Assembly: GCA_012026855.1 (NCBI GenBank)
Contig: VEOV01000332.1
Coordinates: forward strand, 1 to 33,278
Direction: 5' to 3'
DNA from: Geobacter sp.
GTDB taxonomy: Bacteria > Desulfobacterota > Desulfuromonadia > Geobacterales > DSM-12255
Length of the DNA stretch: 33,278 nt
Under the pieces are notes generated by a model. That model did no database searches and was not told where the DNA came from. It saw only the letters and a program-made list of their open reading frames with translations. Each line of letters opens with the position of its first letter. The first letter of the stretch is position 1. Shown piece by piece: positions 1-11,379 of this stretch. A program made the position numbers and the translations under genes.

Positions 1-633
1 CTCCCCTATCCGACCAGCTACAAGACCCACTATCCCCAAACCAAGATGCTGGCGGAAAAGCTGGTGCTGGAGGCAAATTCGCCCCAGCTGGCAACGGTTT
101 CGCTCCGGCCGCACCTGATCTGGGGGCCGGGGGACAATCACCTGGTGCCGCGCATCATTGCCAAGGCAAAGGCTGGCAGGCTGAAGCGGATCGGCACTCG
201 CCCCTGCCTGGTGGATACCGTTTACGTGGATAATGCCGCTCAGGCCCATCTGCTGGCTGCTGACAGGCTTGCTCCCGGCAGCGCCATCAGCGGCAAGGCA
301 TATTTTATCTCCAACGGCGAACCGCTGCCTCTCTGGGAAATGGTCAACCGCATTCTGGCCGCGGCCGGCCTGCCGCCGGTGACAGGTGAGATTTCGCCCG
401 CTGCCGCCAGGGTGATCGGAGCTGTGTGCGAATGGCTCTGGGGGACATTCAAGCTGGCCGGTGAGCCGCCAATGACCCGTTTTGTCGCCAGTGAGCTGTC
501 AACAGCCCACTGGTTTGATATTTCTGCTGCCAGACGCGATCTTGGTTATGAACCGGAAGTGACTATAGAGGAAGGTCTGCAGCGGCTGCACAAGTGGCTG
601 GCCGCTGCAGGTTTACTTGCCGAGAAAGGGTGA
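1..633 (+). CDS. NAD(P)-dependent epimerase/dehydrogenase, extended SDR (3-beta-HSD family), OleD-like, 5'-truncated by window edge
   Basis: Frame 1 is open from base 1 (LPYPTSYKTHYPQTKMLAEKLVLEAN, YxxxK motif) into the listed ORF. SLRPHLIWGPGDNHLVPRI, VDTVYVDNAAQAHLLAAD and GEPPMTRFVASELSTAHWFDISAARRDLGY resemble OleD-type reductases. Confidence 0.75.
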   Translation, partial: LPYPTSYKTHYPQTKMLAEKLVLEANSPQLATVSLRPHLIWGPGDNHLVPRIIAKAKAGRLKRIGTRPCLVDTVYVDNAAQAHLLAADRLAPGSAISGKAYFISNGEPLPLWEMVNRILAAAGLPPVTGEISPAAARVIGAVCEWLWGTFKLAGEPPMTRFVASELSTAHWFDISAARRDLGYEPEVTIEEGLQRLHKWLAAAGLLAEKG

Positions 634-1617
634 CATCAGCAGATAACAGGCGTAGGCCACGACTGCCGACGCCGGGATGGTGAGCACCCAGGCGGTCAGA
701 ATCCGGCCGGCTATGGCCCAGTTGACCGCATTGATCCTTTTAGAGAGCCCCACCCCGAGAATTGAAGAGGTGATGACATGGGTGGTACTGGTCGGCAGGC
801 CGAAGGCCGAGGCGCTCAGGATGACCGTTGCCGCTGCGCTGTCGACGCTGAAGCCGGTCAGCGGCTGCAGTTTGACGAAATCCCGTCCCACCGTCTTGAT
901 GATTCGCCAGCCCCCCGCAGCAGTCCCGATGGCCATGGCCGTGGCGCAGGCCAGCTTGACCCAGAGAGGTACTTCAAAAGCTGGGATCACGCCGTAACTT
1001 AACAGCGCCATGGTGATGATACCCATGGATTTCTGGGCATCGGCAGTGCCGTGGGAAAAGGACATGAAGCAGGCCGACAGCACCTGCATCCGGCGGAACC
1101 CCTTGTTGACCCCGTAGGGAGAGCCCTTTTTAACCAGGTTGGTGAAAAACACTACAAAGATAAAGCCGATCACCGTTCCCAGCACCGGTGAGATGATCAG
1201 CGCCAGGATGATCTTCTTGACCCCGGCAGCCTGGAGGGCTTGAAAACTGCCGGTGCCCGCGACGACAGCACCGATGAGTCCGCCTACTATGGCGTGGGAT
1301 GATGAAGATGGCAGGCCGTAGTACCAGGTGATGATATCCCAGATAATGGCGCCGAGGATGCCGGAGAGCACGATCATCTGGGTGATGCAGGCCGGATCCA
1401 CGATCCCTTTGCCGATGGTAGAAGCTACCTTGGTTGAGACCATGGCGCCGGCAAAGTTAAGCACCGCGGCGATGCAGATGGCTGATTTTACCGACAGCGC
1501 CCGGGTAGAGACACTGGTGGCAATGGCGTTGGCAGTATCATGAAAACCGTTTACATAGTCGAAAATCAGTGCCGTCACAATGACCAGCACCAGCATGACT
1601 AGTGCTACATCAGGCAT
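613..1617 (-). CDS. pit: Inorganic phosphate transporter, PiT family
   Basis: 334 aa multi-spanning protein with PiT signatures DYVNGFHDTANAIATSVSTRAL and GLPTSTTHVITSSILGVG. Start overlaps the upstream DUF47 gene. Confidence 0.93.
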   Translation of the reverse strand: MPDVALVMLVLVIVTALIFDYVNGFHDTANAIATSVSTRALSVKSAICIAAVLNFAGAMVSTKVASTIGKGIVDPACITQMIVLSGILGAIIWDIITWYYGLPSSSSHAIVGGLIGAVVAGTGSFQALQAAGVKKIILALIISPVLGTVIGFIFVVFFTNLVKKGSPYGVNKGFRRMQVLSACFMSFSHGTADAQKSMGIITMALLSYGVIPAFEVPLWVKLACATAMAIGTAAGGWRIIKTVGRDFVKLQPLTGFSVDSAAATVILSASAFGLPTSTTHVITSSILGVGLSKRINAVNWAIAGRILTAWVLTIPASAVVAYACYLLMSPFLGK

Positions 1618-2227
1618 TTTTCACCACCACGCTCTCCAGGATATTGGCGGCATCTTCACACTTGTCAGTGGCTTTTTCGAGAGTTTCGTAGATTTCTTTC
1701 CATTTGATCAGCTGGATCGGATCCTTTTCTTCATCAAACAGCCGGCTGACCGCTTCGCGGCAGACCCGGTCTGCCTCGTTTTCCAAGGCATTGACCTCAA
1801 CGCAGTACTCGGCAATCGGCTCAAGCTTGCCGCCGATAACATGCAGCGCCCGGTTGATGGCCTCGGCACCCTTGAGGATCAGGAAGGCGAGCTCTTTGGC
1901 TTCGGGTGTAGACGACTCCACATTGTACATGACGAACCTCTGGGAAGAGGCGTCAATCAGGTCGAGGATGTCGTCCAGTGCCGAGGCCAGGGAGTAGATA
2001 TCTTCCCGGTCAAAGGGGGTAATGAAGCTTTTGTTGAGCTTCTTGATGATTTCGTGAGTCTTGGTATCGCCACGGTGTTCGATGTCCTTGATGGCCTTCT
2101 GACTGGCGGCAGGATCGGAGTAGTTGTCCAGCATGTCCTTGAGGGCTTTGGCCCCTTCGACGATGATGCCCCCCATTTCCTGGAACATCTGGAAAAACTT
2201 CTCTTCTTTCGGGATTAATCCGAACAT
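1610..2227 (-). CDS. DUF47 / PhoU-like phosphate transport accessory protein
   Basis: MFGLIPKEEKFFQMFQEMGGIIVEGAKAL; typical DUF47 partner of PiT. Start placed at ATG 2227 rather than the longer ORF start at 2290. Overlaps the pit start by 8 bp. Confidence 0.9.
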   Translation of the reverse strand: MFGLIPKEEKFFQMFQEMGGIIVEGAKALKDMLDNYSDPAASQKAIKDIEHRGDTKTHEIIKKLNKSFITPFDREDIYSLASALDDILDLIDASSQRFVMYNVESSTPEAKELAFLILKGAEAINRALHVIGGKLEPIAEYCVEVNALENEADRVCREAVSRLFDEEKDPIQLIKWKEIYETLEKATDKCEDAANILESVVVKNA

Positions 2228-2420
2228 TATGTGGGTGTCTCCTTTTGAAGGTGATGAATGTTTGAGTTGTTTGTAACAATTGTGTGACAACTTCGGAAAT
2301 ATACCAGAAACTCTGTCTGCTGTGTCAAAAAAGGCGGAAAAAAATCCTAAGCCGTGACCAATGATTGACAGCCGGGCAGGCAGTGATTAGATTCTCTACA
2401 AACACAACTGGAGGCATATC

Positions 2421-3314
2421 GTGGCACAACAGGACTATTATGAACTTCTGGGGCTCAAAAAAGGTGCGACGCCGGAAGAGATAAAAAAAGCCTACCGCAA
2501 GCTGGCGGTGAAATACCATCCGGACAAGAATCCGGGCGACAAGAAGGCGGAAGACCGTTTCAAGGAGATCAACGAGGCCTACGCGGTCCTGTCTGACCCG
2601 CAGAAAAAAGCCCAGTACGACCAGTTCGGCTCGGCCGGGTTCCATCAGCGCTACTCCCAGGAGGATATCTTCCGCGGCTTCAATGCCAATGACATCTTTC
2701 GCGAGTTCAATCTGGGCGGTTCGGACGACATCTTCTCCAGAATTTTCGGCATGGGGGGTGGTTTTCGCCAGGGGGGCGGCCGCAGCATGAGCCGCAAGGG
2801 TCAGGACTTCGAGATGGCGCTGGTGATCAGCTTTCAGGAGGCCTTTGACGGCGGGGAAAAGCGGGTCGCCTACAACAGGGATGGTAAGAACGAAGAGGTT
2901 GCGGTCAGGATTCCTGCCGGCAAGCCGCAGCTTGGCGCCGGTATCGATGCCGGCAAGGGTGGTGCTGGCATCGGCGGCGGCCCCAGCGGAGACCTTTATC
3001 TGAATGTCTCGTTGCGGGAGGACTCCAGGTACTCCTGAGATGGCGTTGACATCCTCTGCAAGCTGCAGATTCCCTTCAGTCAGGCCTGTCTGGGGGGCTC
3101 ACTGGAGGTGCCGACCCTTGACGGCGTCAAGCGGATCAAGACCCCGGCAGGTATCCAGCCGGATACAAAAATCCGGCTCAAAGGGCTTGGTTTTCCGAAA
3201 AAAGGGGGGGCTGAGCGGGGTGATTTCTTTGTGACGGTGACAGTTGCCGTGCCGGAATCGCTCAGCGCCAGGCAGAAGACGCTGGCTGAAGAGCTGGCAG
3301 AAGCAGGTCTTTGA
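2421..3314 (+). pseudogene. CbpA-type (class C DnaJ) co-chaperone with one in-frame TGA at 3036-3038; possible nonsense mutation, recoding or sequence error
   Basis: J-domain with HPD ([10 protein letters not shown]), G/F region and DnaJ C-terminal domain. ORF 2421-3038 ends ...LREDSRYS*, and the same frame continues DGVDILCKLQIPFSQACLGGSLEVPTLDGVKRIKTPAG...LAEAGL* to 3314. Confidence 0.88.
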
Positions 3315-3315
3315 T

Positions 3316-4290
3316 TTACGGTAACTTTTTGATTTCTATGGAGGCGCTCTTCCGCAGGTCTTCGGCCCACTGCTTGAAGCGTTCTTCGGATTTCTTCCGG
3401 TAGAGTTGGTCGTCAATCAGCCCTTTGACGCTTTCAAAGGGCTTCACCTTGCCGGCGATCTTTTCTTCCAGCTTGATGATGTGGAAACCGGCCGAACTGG
3501 TAACCAGCTCGCTGATCTCTCCCGGTTTCATGGCCAGGACGGCGGTTTCAATTTCAGGGAGCATGTCCCCTTTTTTGAAAGTGCCGAGATCGCCGCCATC
3601 CTTGGCAGCGCCGGGGTCGTCGGAGTATTTTTTGGCCAGCTCCGCAAAATCGGCGCTACTGCCGGCTTCTGCCATGACATTGGCAGCTTTCAGCATGATC
3701 TTCTTGATCTCCTCGTTGGTCGCTTGCTTGTCAATCTTCAGGAAAATGTGACGGGCGCGGTAGGTGGGTTCTTCCGTGTACTGGCCGAGGTTGGCATCGT
3801 AGTAATCACGAACCTCCTTTTCCCCAACCTGAATCTTGGATTTTACCTCTTGACTCATCAGGCGCAGTCGTTCCAGCTGCTCCTTGATTTGCGCCCGGTA
3901 CTGGTCAAAGGTTAGTCCCTGGGCCAGCAGGGCCGATGCCAGGGCCTCCTGGCTCAGCTTGTTCTGTTTCTTCACATCCTCGATTGACTGGCGCACCTCT
4001 TCTTCAGAGACGACGATGTTCAACTCCTTGATCTTCTGCTTGATGAGTTTTCTGTCAATCAGGGCATTAATAATGTCTTTCTTCAGGGTATTCACTGCTT
4101 CCTTAGAGAGAGGCTGGCCGGTTCTTTTTTCCTCTTCCTGCAGTGCGGCTGCATATTCGCGGTTCACTTCGTAGATGGTGATGATGTCATCATTGACGAT
4201 GGCAGCAATGCCGCTGATCAACTCTGCGGCTGAAGCCGTGGTGAGGAAAAGGGTGACAAGCAAAAAGATCGTTGTGGAAGTAATGCGCAT
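3316..4290 (-). CDS. Periplasmic SurA/PpiC-type peptidyl-prolyl isomerase
   Basis: Signal peptide MRITSTTIFLLVTLFLTTASA, SurA-like N-terminal domain, parvulin domain (ARHIFLKIDKQA...GDLGTFKKGDMLPE...GFHIIKLEE). Confidence 0.9.
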   Translation of the reverse strand: MRITSTTIFLLVTLFLTTASAAELISGIAAIVNDDIITIYEVNREYAAALQEEEKRTGQPLSKEAVNTLKKDIINALIDRKLIKQKIKELNIVVSEEEVRQSIEDVKKQNKLSQEALASALLAQGLTFDQYRAQIKEQLERLRLMSQEVKSKIQVGEKEVRDYYDANLGQYTEEPTYRARHIFLKIDKQATNEEIKKIMLKAANVMAEAGSSADFAELAKKYSDDPGAAKDGGDLGTFKKGDMLPEIETAVLAMKPGEISELVTSSAGFHIIKLEEKIAGKVKPFESVKGLIDDQLYRKKSEERFKQWAEDLRKSASIEIKKLP

Positions 4291-4310
4291 GAGCTGCCTC
4301 TGGATAAATA

Positions 4311-4332
4311 AAGGCCGGTGTTAGCCGGCCTT
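4311..4332 (-). terminator. Hairpin AAGGCCGG-6nt-CCGGCCTT between the two PPIase genes
   Basis: Perfect 8-bp stem; followed on the minus strand by a T-rich stretch (TTTATTTATCC). Confidence 0.55.
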
Positions 4333-4341
4333 GTTATCAGA

Positions 4342-5313
4342 CTATTTTTTCTCTGCCGGTTTTGCCCCGGCCGGAGCAGGTGGCTGGGCAGGGAGAACCT
4401 TGGCGTCACCTTCGGGTTTTTTGGCCTCGGACGGTGCCCCGCCGAGCCCTTTCAGGACATCTTCCTTGATGGTGAACTTGCCGCTTTTCTTGAGATCATC
4501 CTTCAGCTTCTGGAAAACCTCCTGCTGCTTGTTCGGGAGCAAGGAGGCCTTGATCTGGTCCTTGACATCTTCAAAACTGCGGGCGCCGGCAGCGCGCTTG
4601 CCGGTCAGCTTGATTACATGGTAGCCGAACTTGGTTTTGACCACGCCGGAGATATCACCCTCCTTCATGGCAAAAGCAACCTTCTCGAATTCAGGAATCA
4701 TCGAACCCTTGCTGAACCAGCCGAGATCGCCACCCTTGGAAGCGGCGCCATCAGTGGAGTTCTTCTTGGCCAGTTCTTCGAAATTACCGCCTGCCTTGAT
4801 CTGGGCCAGCAGATCCTTGGCCTCTTTCTCGGTTTTGACGATGATATGGCTGGCCTTTACCTGGTCGCCGGTCTTGAACTTGTCCTTGTTCTGCTCGTAG
4901 AACTTTTTCAGCTCCTCGTCGCTGATCTTGGCCTGCTCCTCAACCTTCTTCTTCAGGAATGCTTCCACAACCAGGCGCTTTTTCAGCTCTTCAAGCTTCT
5001 CCTTGACTGCCGGGGTATTTTCGATCCCCTCCTTGGCAGCCTCCTGAATGATCAGCTCGCGGATGATCATGGTTTCCAGCATCTCTTTTTTGCCGTCGGC
5101 GGTTTCGGTCATCGGCTTCAGGTAGGGGGGAAGGTTCTCCATCTCCTTCTTGAAGGCATCAACAGTGATACTGGTGCTGCCAACCTCTGCCAGTACCGGC
5201 CCGGTGGGTTTGCTATCTTTTGCTGTCTCGGTCTCTTTCTTGCCGCTGCAGCCGAAAAGTGCCATCATGCATACTGCCGCCGCGGCGGCCCTTGTTACGT
5301 TGCGTCCAGTCAC
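4342..5313 (-). CDS. PpiC-type parvulin lipoprotein (PrsA-like)
   Basis: Parvulin core (ASHIIVKTEKEAKDLL...GDLGWFSKGSMIPE...GYHVIKL). Lipobox MALFGC. GTG start at 5313 preferred because AAGGAG lies 6 nt upstream. Confidence 0.85.
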   Translation of the reverse strand: MTGRNVTRAAAAAVCMMALFGCSGKKETETAKDSKPTGPVLAEVGSTSITVDAFKKEMENLPPYLKPMTETADGKKEMLETMIIRELIIQEAAKEGIENTPAVKEKLEELKKRLVVEAFLKKKVEEQAKISDEELKKFYEQNKDKFKTGDQVKASHIIVKTEKEAKDLLAQIKAGGNFEELAKKNSTDGAASKGGDLGWFSKGSMIPEFEKVAFAMKEGDISGVVKTKFGYHVIKLTGKRAAGARSFEDVKDQIKASLLPNKQQEVFQKLKDDLKKSGKFTIKEDVLKGLGGAPSEAKKPEGDAKVLPAQPPAPAGAKPAEKK

Positions 5314-5351
5314 GTCAATCTCCTTGAATCGTCGATAATAACTTATGAAAA

Positions 5352-8834
<3,483 letters not shown>

Positions 8835-8936
8835 GTGTTAAACTCCGGGCTATTTTAACGTCTTGCAGCGTGACCTGCGGGGCGTTGTTTGACGCGTCAA
8901 TCTACGCTGGCGATATCTGTCAACATTATTGCTGTT

Positions 8937-10016
8937 TTACTTACCGAAAGTAATGAAGTACAAGAACCTTGCAGAGCCAATGTAACAGCACACAAGGAAG
9001 ATAAACCCCAGTAATGCTCCGCTCCGGCCATTCTTTTTGATTAGCTCAGTCAAATCACCGGATCTTGCAACGATTGGAAAAAACTTTCTTCTCAGGCAAA
9101 GGTATTTATCAAGAGTGACACCAGATAGCACGATCTGGATGAACATATCGATCAGAAAGGATGCAAAAAAAAGCAATATTACTAGAACAGCCACACCCCA
9201 AAAGACAAGTCTCGGGCTAGGAATCTGAATTTTGTTGGACATAAGCACAACCCAGATAATTGGGCACCATATGACTAGAAAAAACAGACAGCCAAAGCTT
9301 TGAGCTGTTTCCTCATCAATAATGGCACCATCATTACCCTGCATTTTGCTGCATTGATCGGAGTTAACCTCAACTTGTGATGTGGGCATAGCGGCGACTT
9401 GATCGTCAACTGGCTCTTTTTCGATGCCACTCCCAGTGGCAATACCTGCTCCATCGTCCGGAACGTTTGAAATGAGTTGATCGAGTTGCGTAACGGCATT
9501 TTTGATCACTTCTATTTTTGGATATGGTCCACCGACTTTTAGCCATTTTATGGCTTTCAAAAAACCATCTTCGGAACGAATTGCGTCAAAACCTAGTGAC
9601 AACAAGTCCGATATCCCCTGTCTGACGATGCTATTAGCGAAGAATTGGGTTCCCCAATTAGTGTTTTCGACTCGTATATGAAATTTGGCATCGAAGTCCG
9701 AATCGCCAGCCTTGAAGTCAGTATTGGCTAAAAGATGCTCAGCAAGCCAGTCGGTGGCATCTGACTTTCTGATGCTGAAAGATGCGTGTGCGAAGGGAAT
9801 GATGGTTTTGATTTCAAAGAATGATGGCGCTCCTACTGCAGTTTCTTGAAGTCCTCTACATTCTGGAAGATATATAAACATCAAATACTCTCTGCCAGCC
9901 AGCTGCACTTTTATCTCACCGCAATCATAAGCAACGCCAAGTTGATTGGCTATGTTGTGTAGTATTTGGGATGTGGTAAGACCAAAATTTTCATCAAATA
10001 GTTCAATCATGTTCAT
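8937..10016 (-). CDS. Hypothetical protein: N-terminal soluble domain plus C-terminal transmembrane region
   Basis: 359 aa ORF, visibly lower GC than neighbours; hydrophobic segments CLFFLVIWCPIIWVVLM, LVFWGVAVLVILLFFASFLIDMFIQIVL and GALLGFIFLVCCYIGSARFLYFI. No family recognised with confidence. Confidence 0.75.
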   Translation of the reverse strand: MNMIELFDENFGLTTSQILHNIANQLGVAYDCGEIKVQLAGREYLMFIYLPECRGLQETAVGAPSFFEIKTIIPFAHASFSIRKSDATDWLAEHLLANTDFKAGDSDFDAKFHIRVENTNWGTQFFANSIVRQGISDLLSLGFDAIRSEDGFLKAIKWLKVGGPYPKIEVIKNAVTQLDQLISNVPDDGAGIATGSGIEKEPVDDQVAAMPTSQVEVNSDQCSKMQGNDGAIIDEETAQSFGCLFFLVIWCPIIWVVLMSNKIQIPSPRLVFWGVAVLVILLFFASFLIDMFIQIVLSGVTLDKYLCLRRKFFPIVARSGDLTELIKKNGRSGALLGFIFLVCCYIGSARFLYFITFGK

Positions 10017-10046
10017 CCAATTCTATTTCAGATAACTCAGTATTTG

Positions 10047-10072
10047 ACCGGTTCACGCGCGCGTGAACCGGT
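10047..10072. repeat. 26-bp perfect palindrome ACCGGTTCACGCGCGCGTGAACCGGT
   Basis: Read directly; lies between the ATPase stop (10134) and the start of the downstream membrane-protein ORF (10016). Confidence 0.95.
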
Positions 10073-10133
10073 GATCCAGCCGTATAGAACATTTATCCGA
10101 GTCAGGGCCAGCGCCAGCGAGCGCTTCTTGCCT

Positions 10134-11303
10134 TCAGGCCCTTGTCGCCATCATCTCGGCAATATCGGTAGCACGCCAGATATTGACATCGCTCCGTTGC
10201 TGGCGCTGAGTGCCGCCGTATACCAGGGAGCAGGCGGCTGGCGGCGCCGGCAGCCGGGAGGCGAATGTCCGCAATCCTTTGAAAAAATCGTCGCTGATGG
10301 TTGCCCCCGACTTGATCTCCACCGGGAAGACATCTGGCCCCGACTCGATCACCAGATCGACTTCGTTCCCTTTGCTGTCCCGCCAGAAATGCAGATTGCT
10401 CCGCCGGCCGCGGTGGTAACGGTACTTGAGAGCTTCGATCACTACCATATTTTCGAACAGGTGCCCCCGCAAAGGGTGTCGATTGACGTGCAGCTCGCTT
10501 TCGATACCGAGGAGGTATGATGCCAATCCCACATCGTAGAAGTAGAGCTTCGGCGTTTTAACCTGTCGTTTGCCGAGATTGGTGTGCCACGGCTGGAGCA
10601 GGAACACCACGTAGCTCGCCTCCAGCAGGGTCAGCCAGCTCCGGGCGGTGGTGTGGGAGATCCCCACATCGTGGCCGAGGCTTTGCAGGTTGAGTAGTTG
10701 CCCGGTGCGTCCGGCACAGAGCTTGACGAATTTTTCGAACAGCGCCAGATCCTTTATGTTGATCAGTTGGCGGATATCCCGTTCCACGTAGGTTTCGAAG
10801 TAATCGCCCATCGCCTGGGTCGGATTCAGGCCGGCATCGTAGATCCGCGGGTAAAAACCGTACAGCAGCAACCGGTCGATTTTTGCGGATATCCCGGCTG
10901 TCGCCAGCTCCTCGATGCTTAACGGCAACAGCTTCAGTAGTGCTGTCCGGCCGGCCAGGGATTGGCCGATAGTGGTCATTACCTCGAACTGCTGACTGCC
11001 GGTAAGAATATACTGTCCGGGAGTGTTCCGTTGATCGACGAGCGGCTGCAGATAAGAAAGAAGTTGGGGCGTTCGCTGGATTTCGTCGAATATGGCGCCA
11101 TCAGGGTAGGAGGCCAGGAAGCCGTGGGGGTCGGATATGGCAAATTCGCGAGTATCCGGGCTTTCCAGGTTGACATACGGTTTGCCCGGAAATGCACTGC
11201 GGCAGAGGGTTGTCTTGCCACTCTGACGGGGGCCGGTGACGGTTACAACCGGGTACTGGTTCGCCAGTTGAGCAAGCGTTGGTGTGACGGTTCTGGTAAT
11301 CAT
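10134..11303 (-). CDS. AAA-family ATPase with DUF4143 domain
   Basis: Walker A TVTGPRQSGKTTLC, Walker B-like GAIFDEIQRTPQLLSYLQ, C-terminal RSNLHFWRDSKGNEVDLVIE (restriction-like fold motif typical of DUF4143). Confidence 0.93.
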   Translation of the reverse strand: MITRTVTPTLAQLANQYPVVTVTGPRQSGKTTLCRSAFPGKPYVNLESPDTREFAISDPHGFLASYPDGAIFDEIQRTPQLLSYLQPLVDQRNTPGQYILTGSQQFEVMTTIGQSLAGRTALLKLLPLSIEELATAGISAKIDRLLLYGFYPRIYDAGLNPTQAMGDYFETYVERDIRQLINIKDLALFEKFVKLCAGRTGQLLNLQSLGHDVGISHTTARSWLTLLEASYVVFLLQPWHTNLGKRQVKTPKLYFYDVGLASYLLGIESELHVNRHPLRGHLFENMVVIEALKYRYHRGRRSNLHFWRDSKGNEVDLVIESGPDVFPVEIKSGATISDDFFKGLRTFASRLPAPPAACSLVYGGTQRQQRSDVNIWRATDIAEMMATRA

Positions 11304-11319
11304 GACAAGAGGTTATCTC

Positions 11320-11364
11320 GCTTTGGGGAAAATTGCAAGTTCAACTTTCAATTTTCCCCAAAGC
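11320..11364. repeat. 45-bp near-perfect palindrome GCTTTGGGGAAAATTG-c-AAGTT-c-AACTT-t-CAATTTTCCCCAAAGC
   Basis: 16-bp perfect arms, a single mismatch, then a 5-bp inner stem around one central base; 16 bp upstream of the ATPase start. Confidence 0.95.
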
Positions 11365-11379
11365 AGTTCCCTCTCTGTT

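Noticed and set aside
2265-2295. Imperfect dyad (GTTGT...ACAAC) upstream of the DUF47-pit operon as a Pho box
   Set aside because: Too many mismatches and no recognisable Pho-box direct repeats.
3036-3038. Selenocysteine at the CbpA in-frame TGA
   Set aside because: DnaJ proteins do not usually carry Cys at this position, and a simple CGA to TGA transition explains it. The downstream hairpin alone is weak evidence, so it is reported only as a low-interest possibility.
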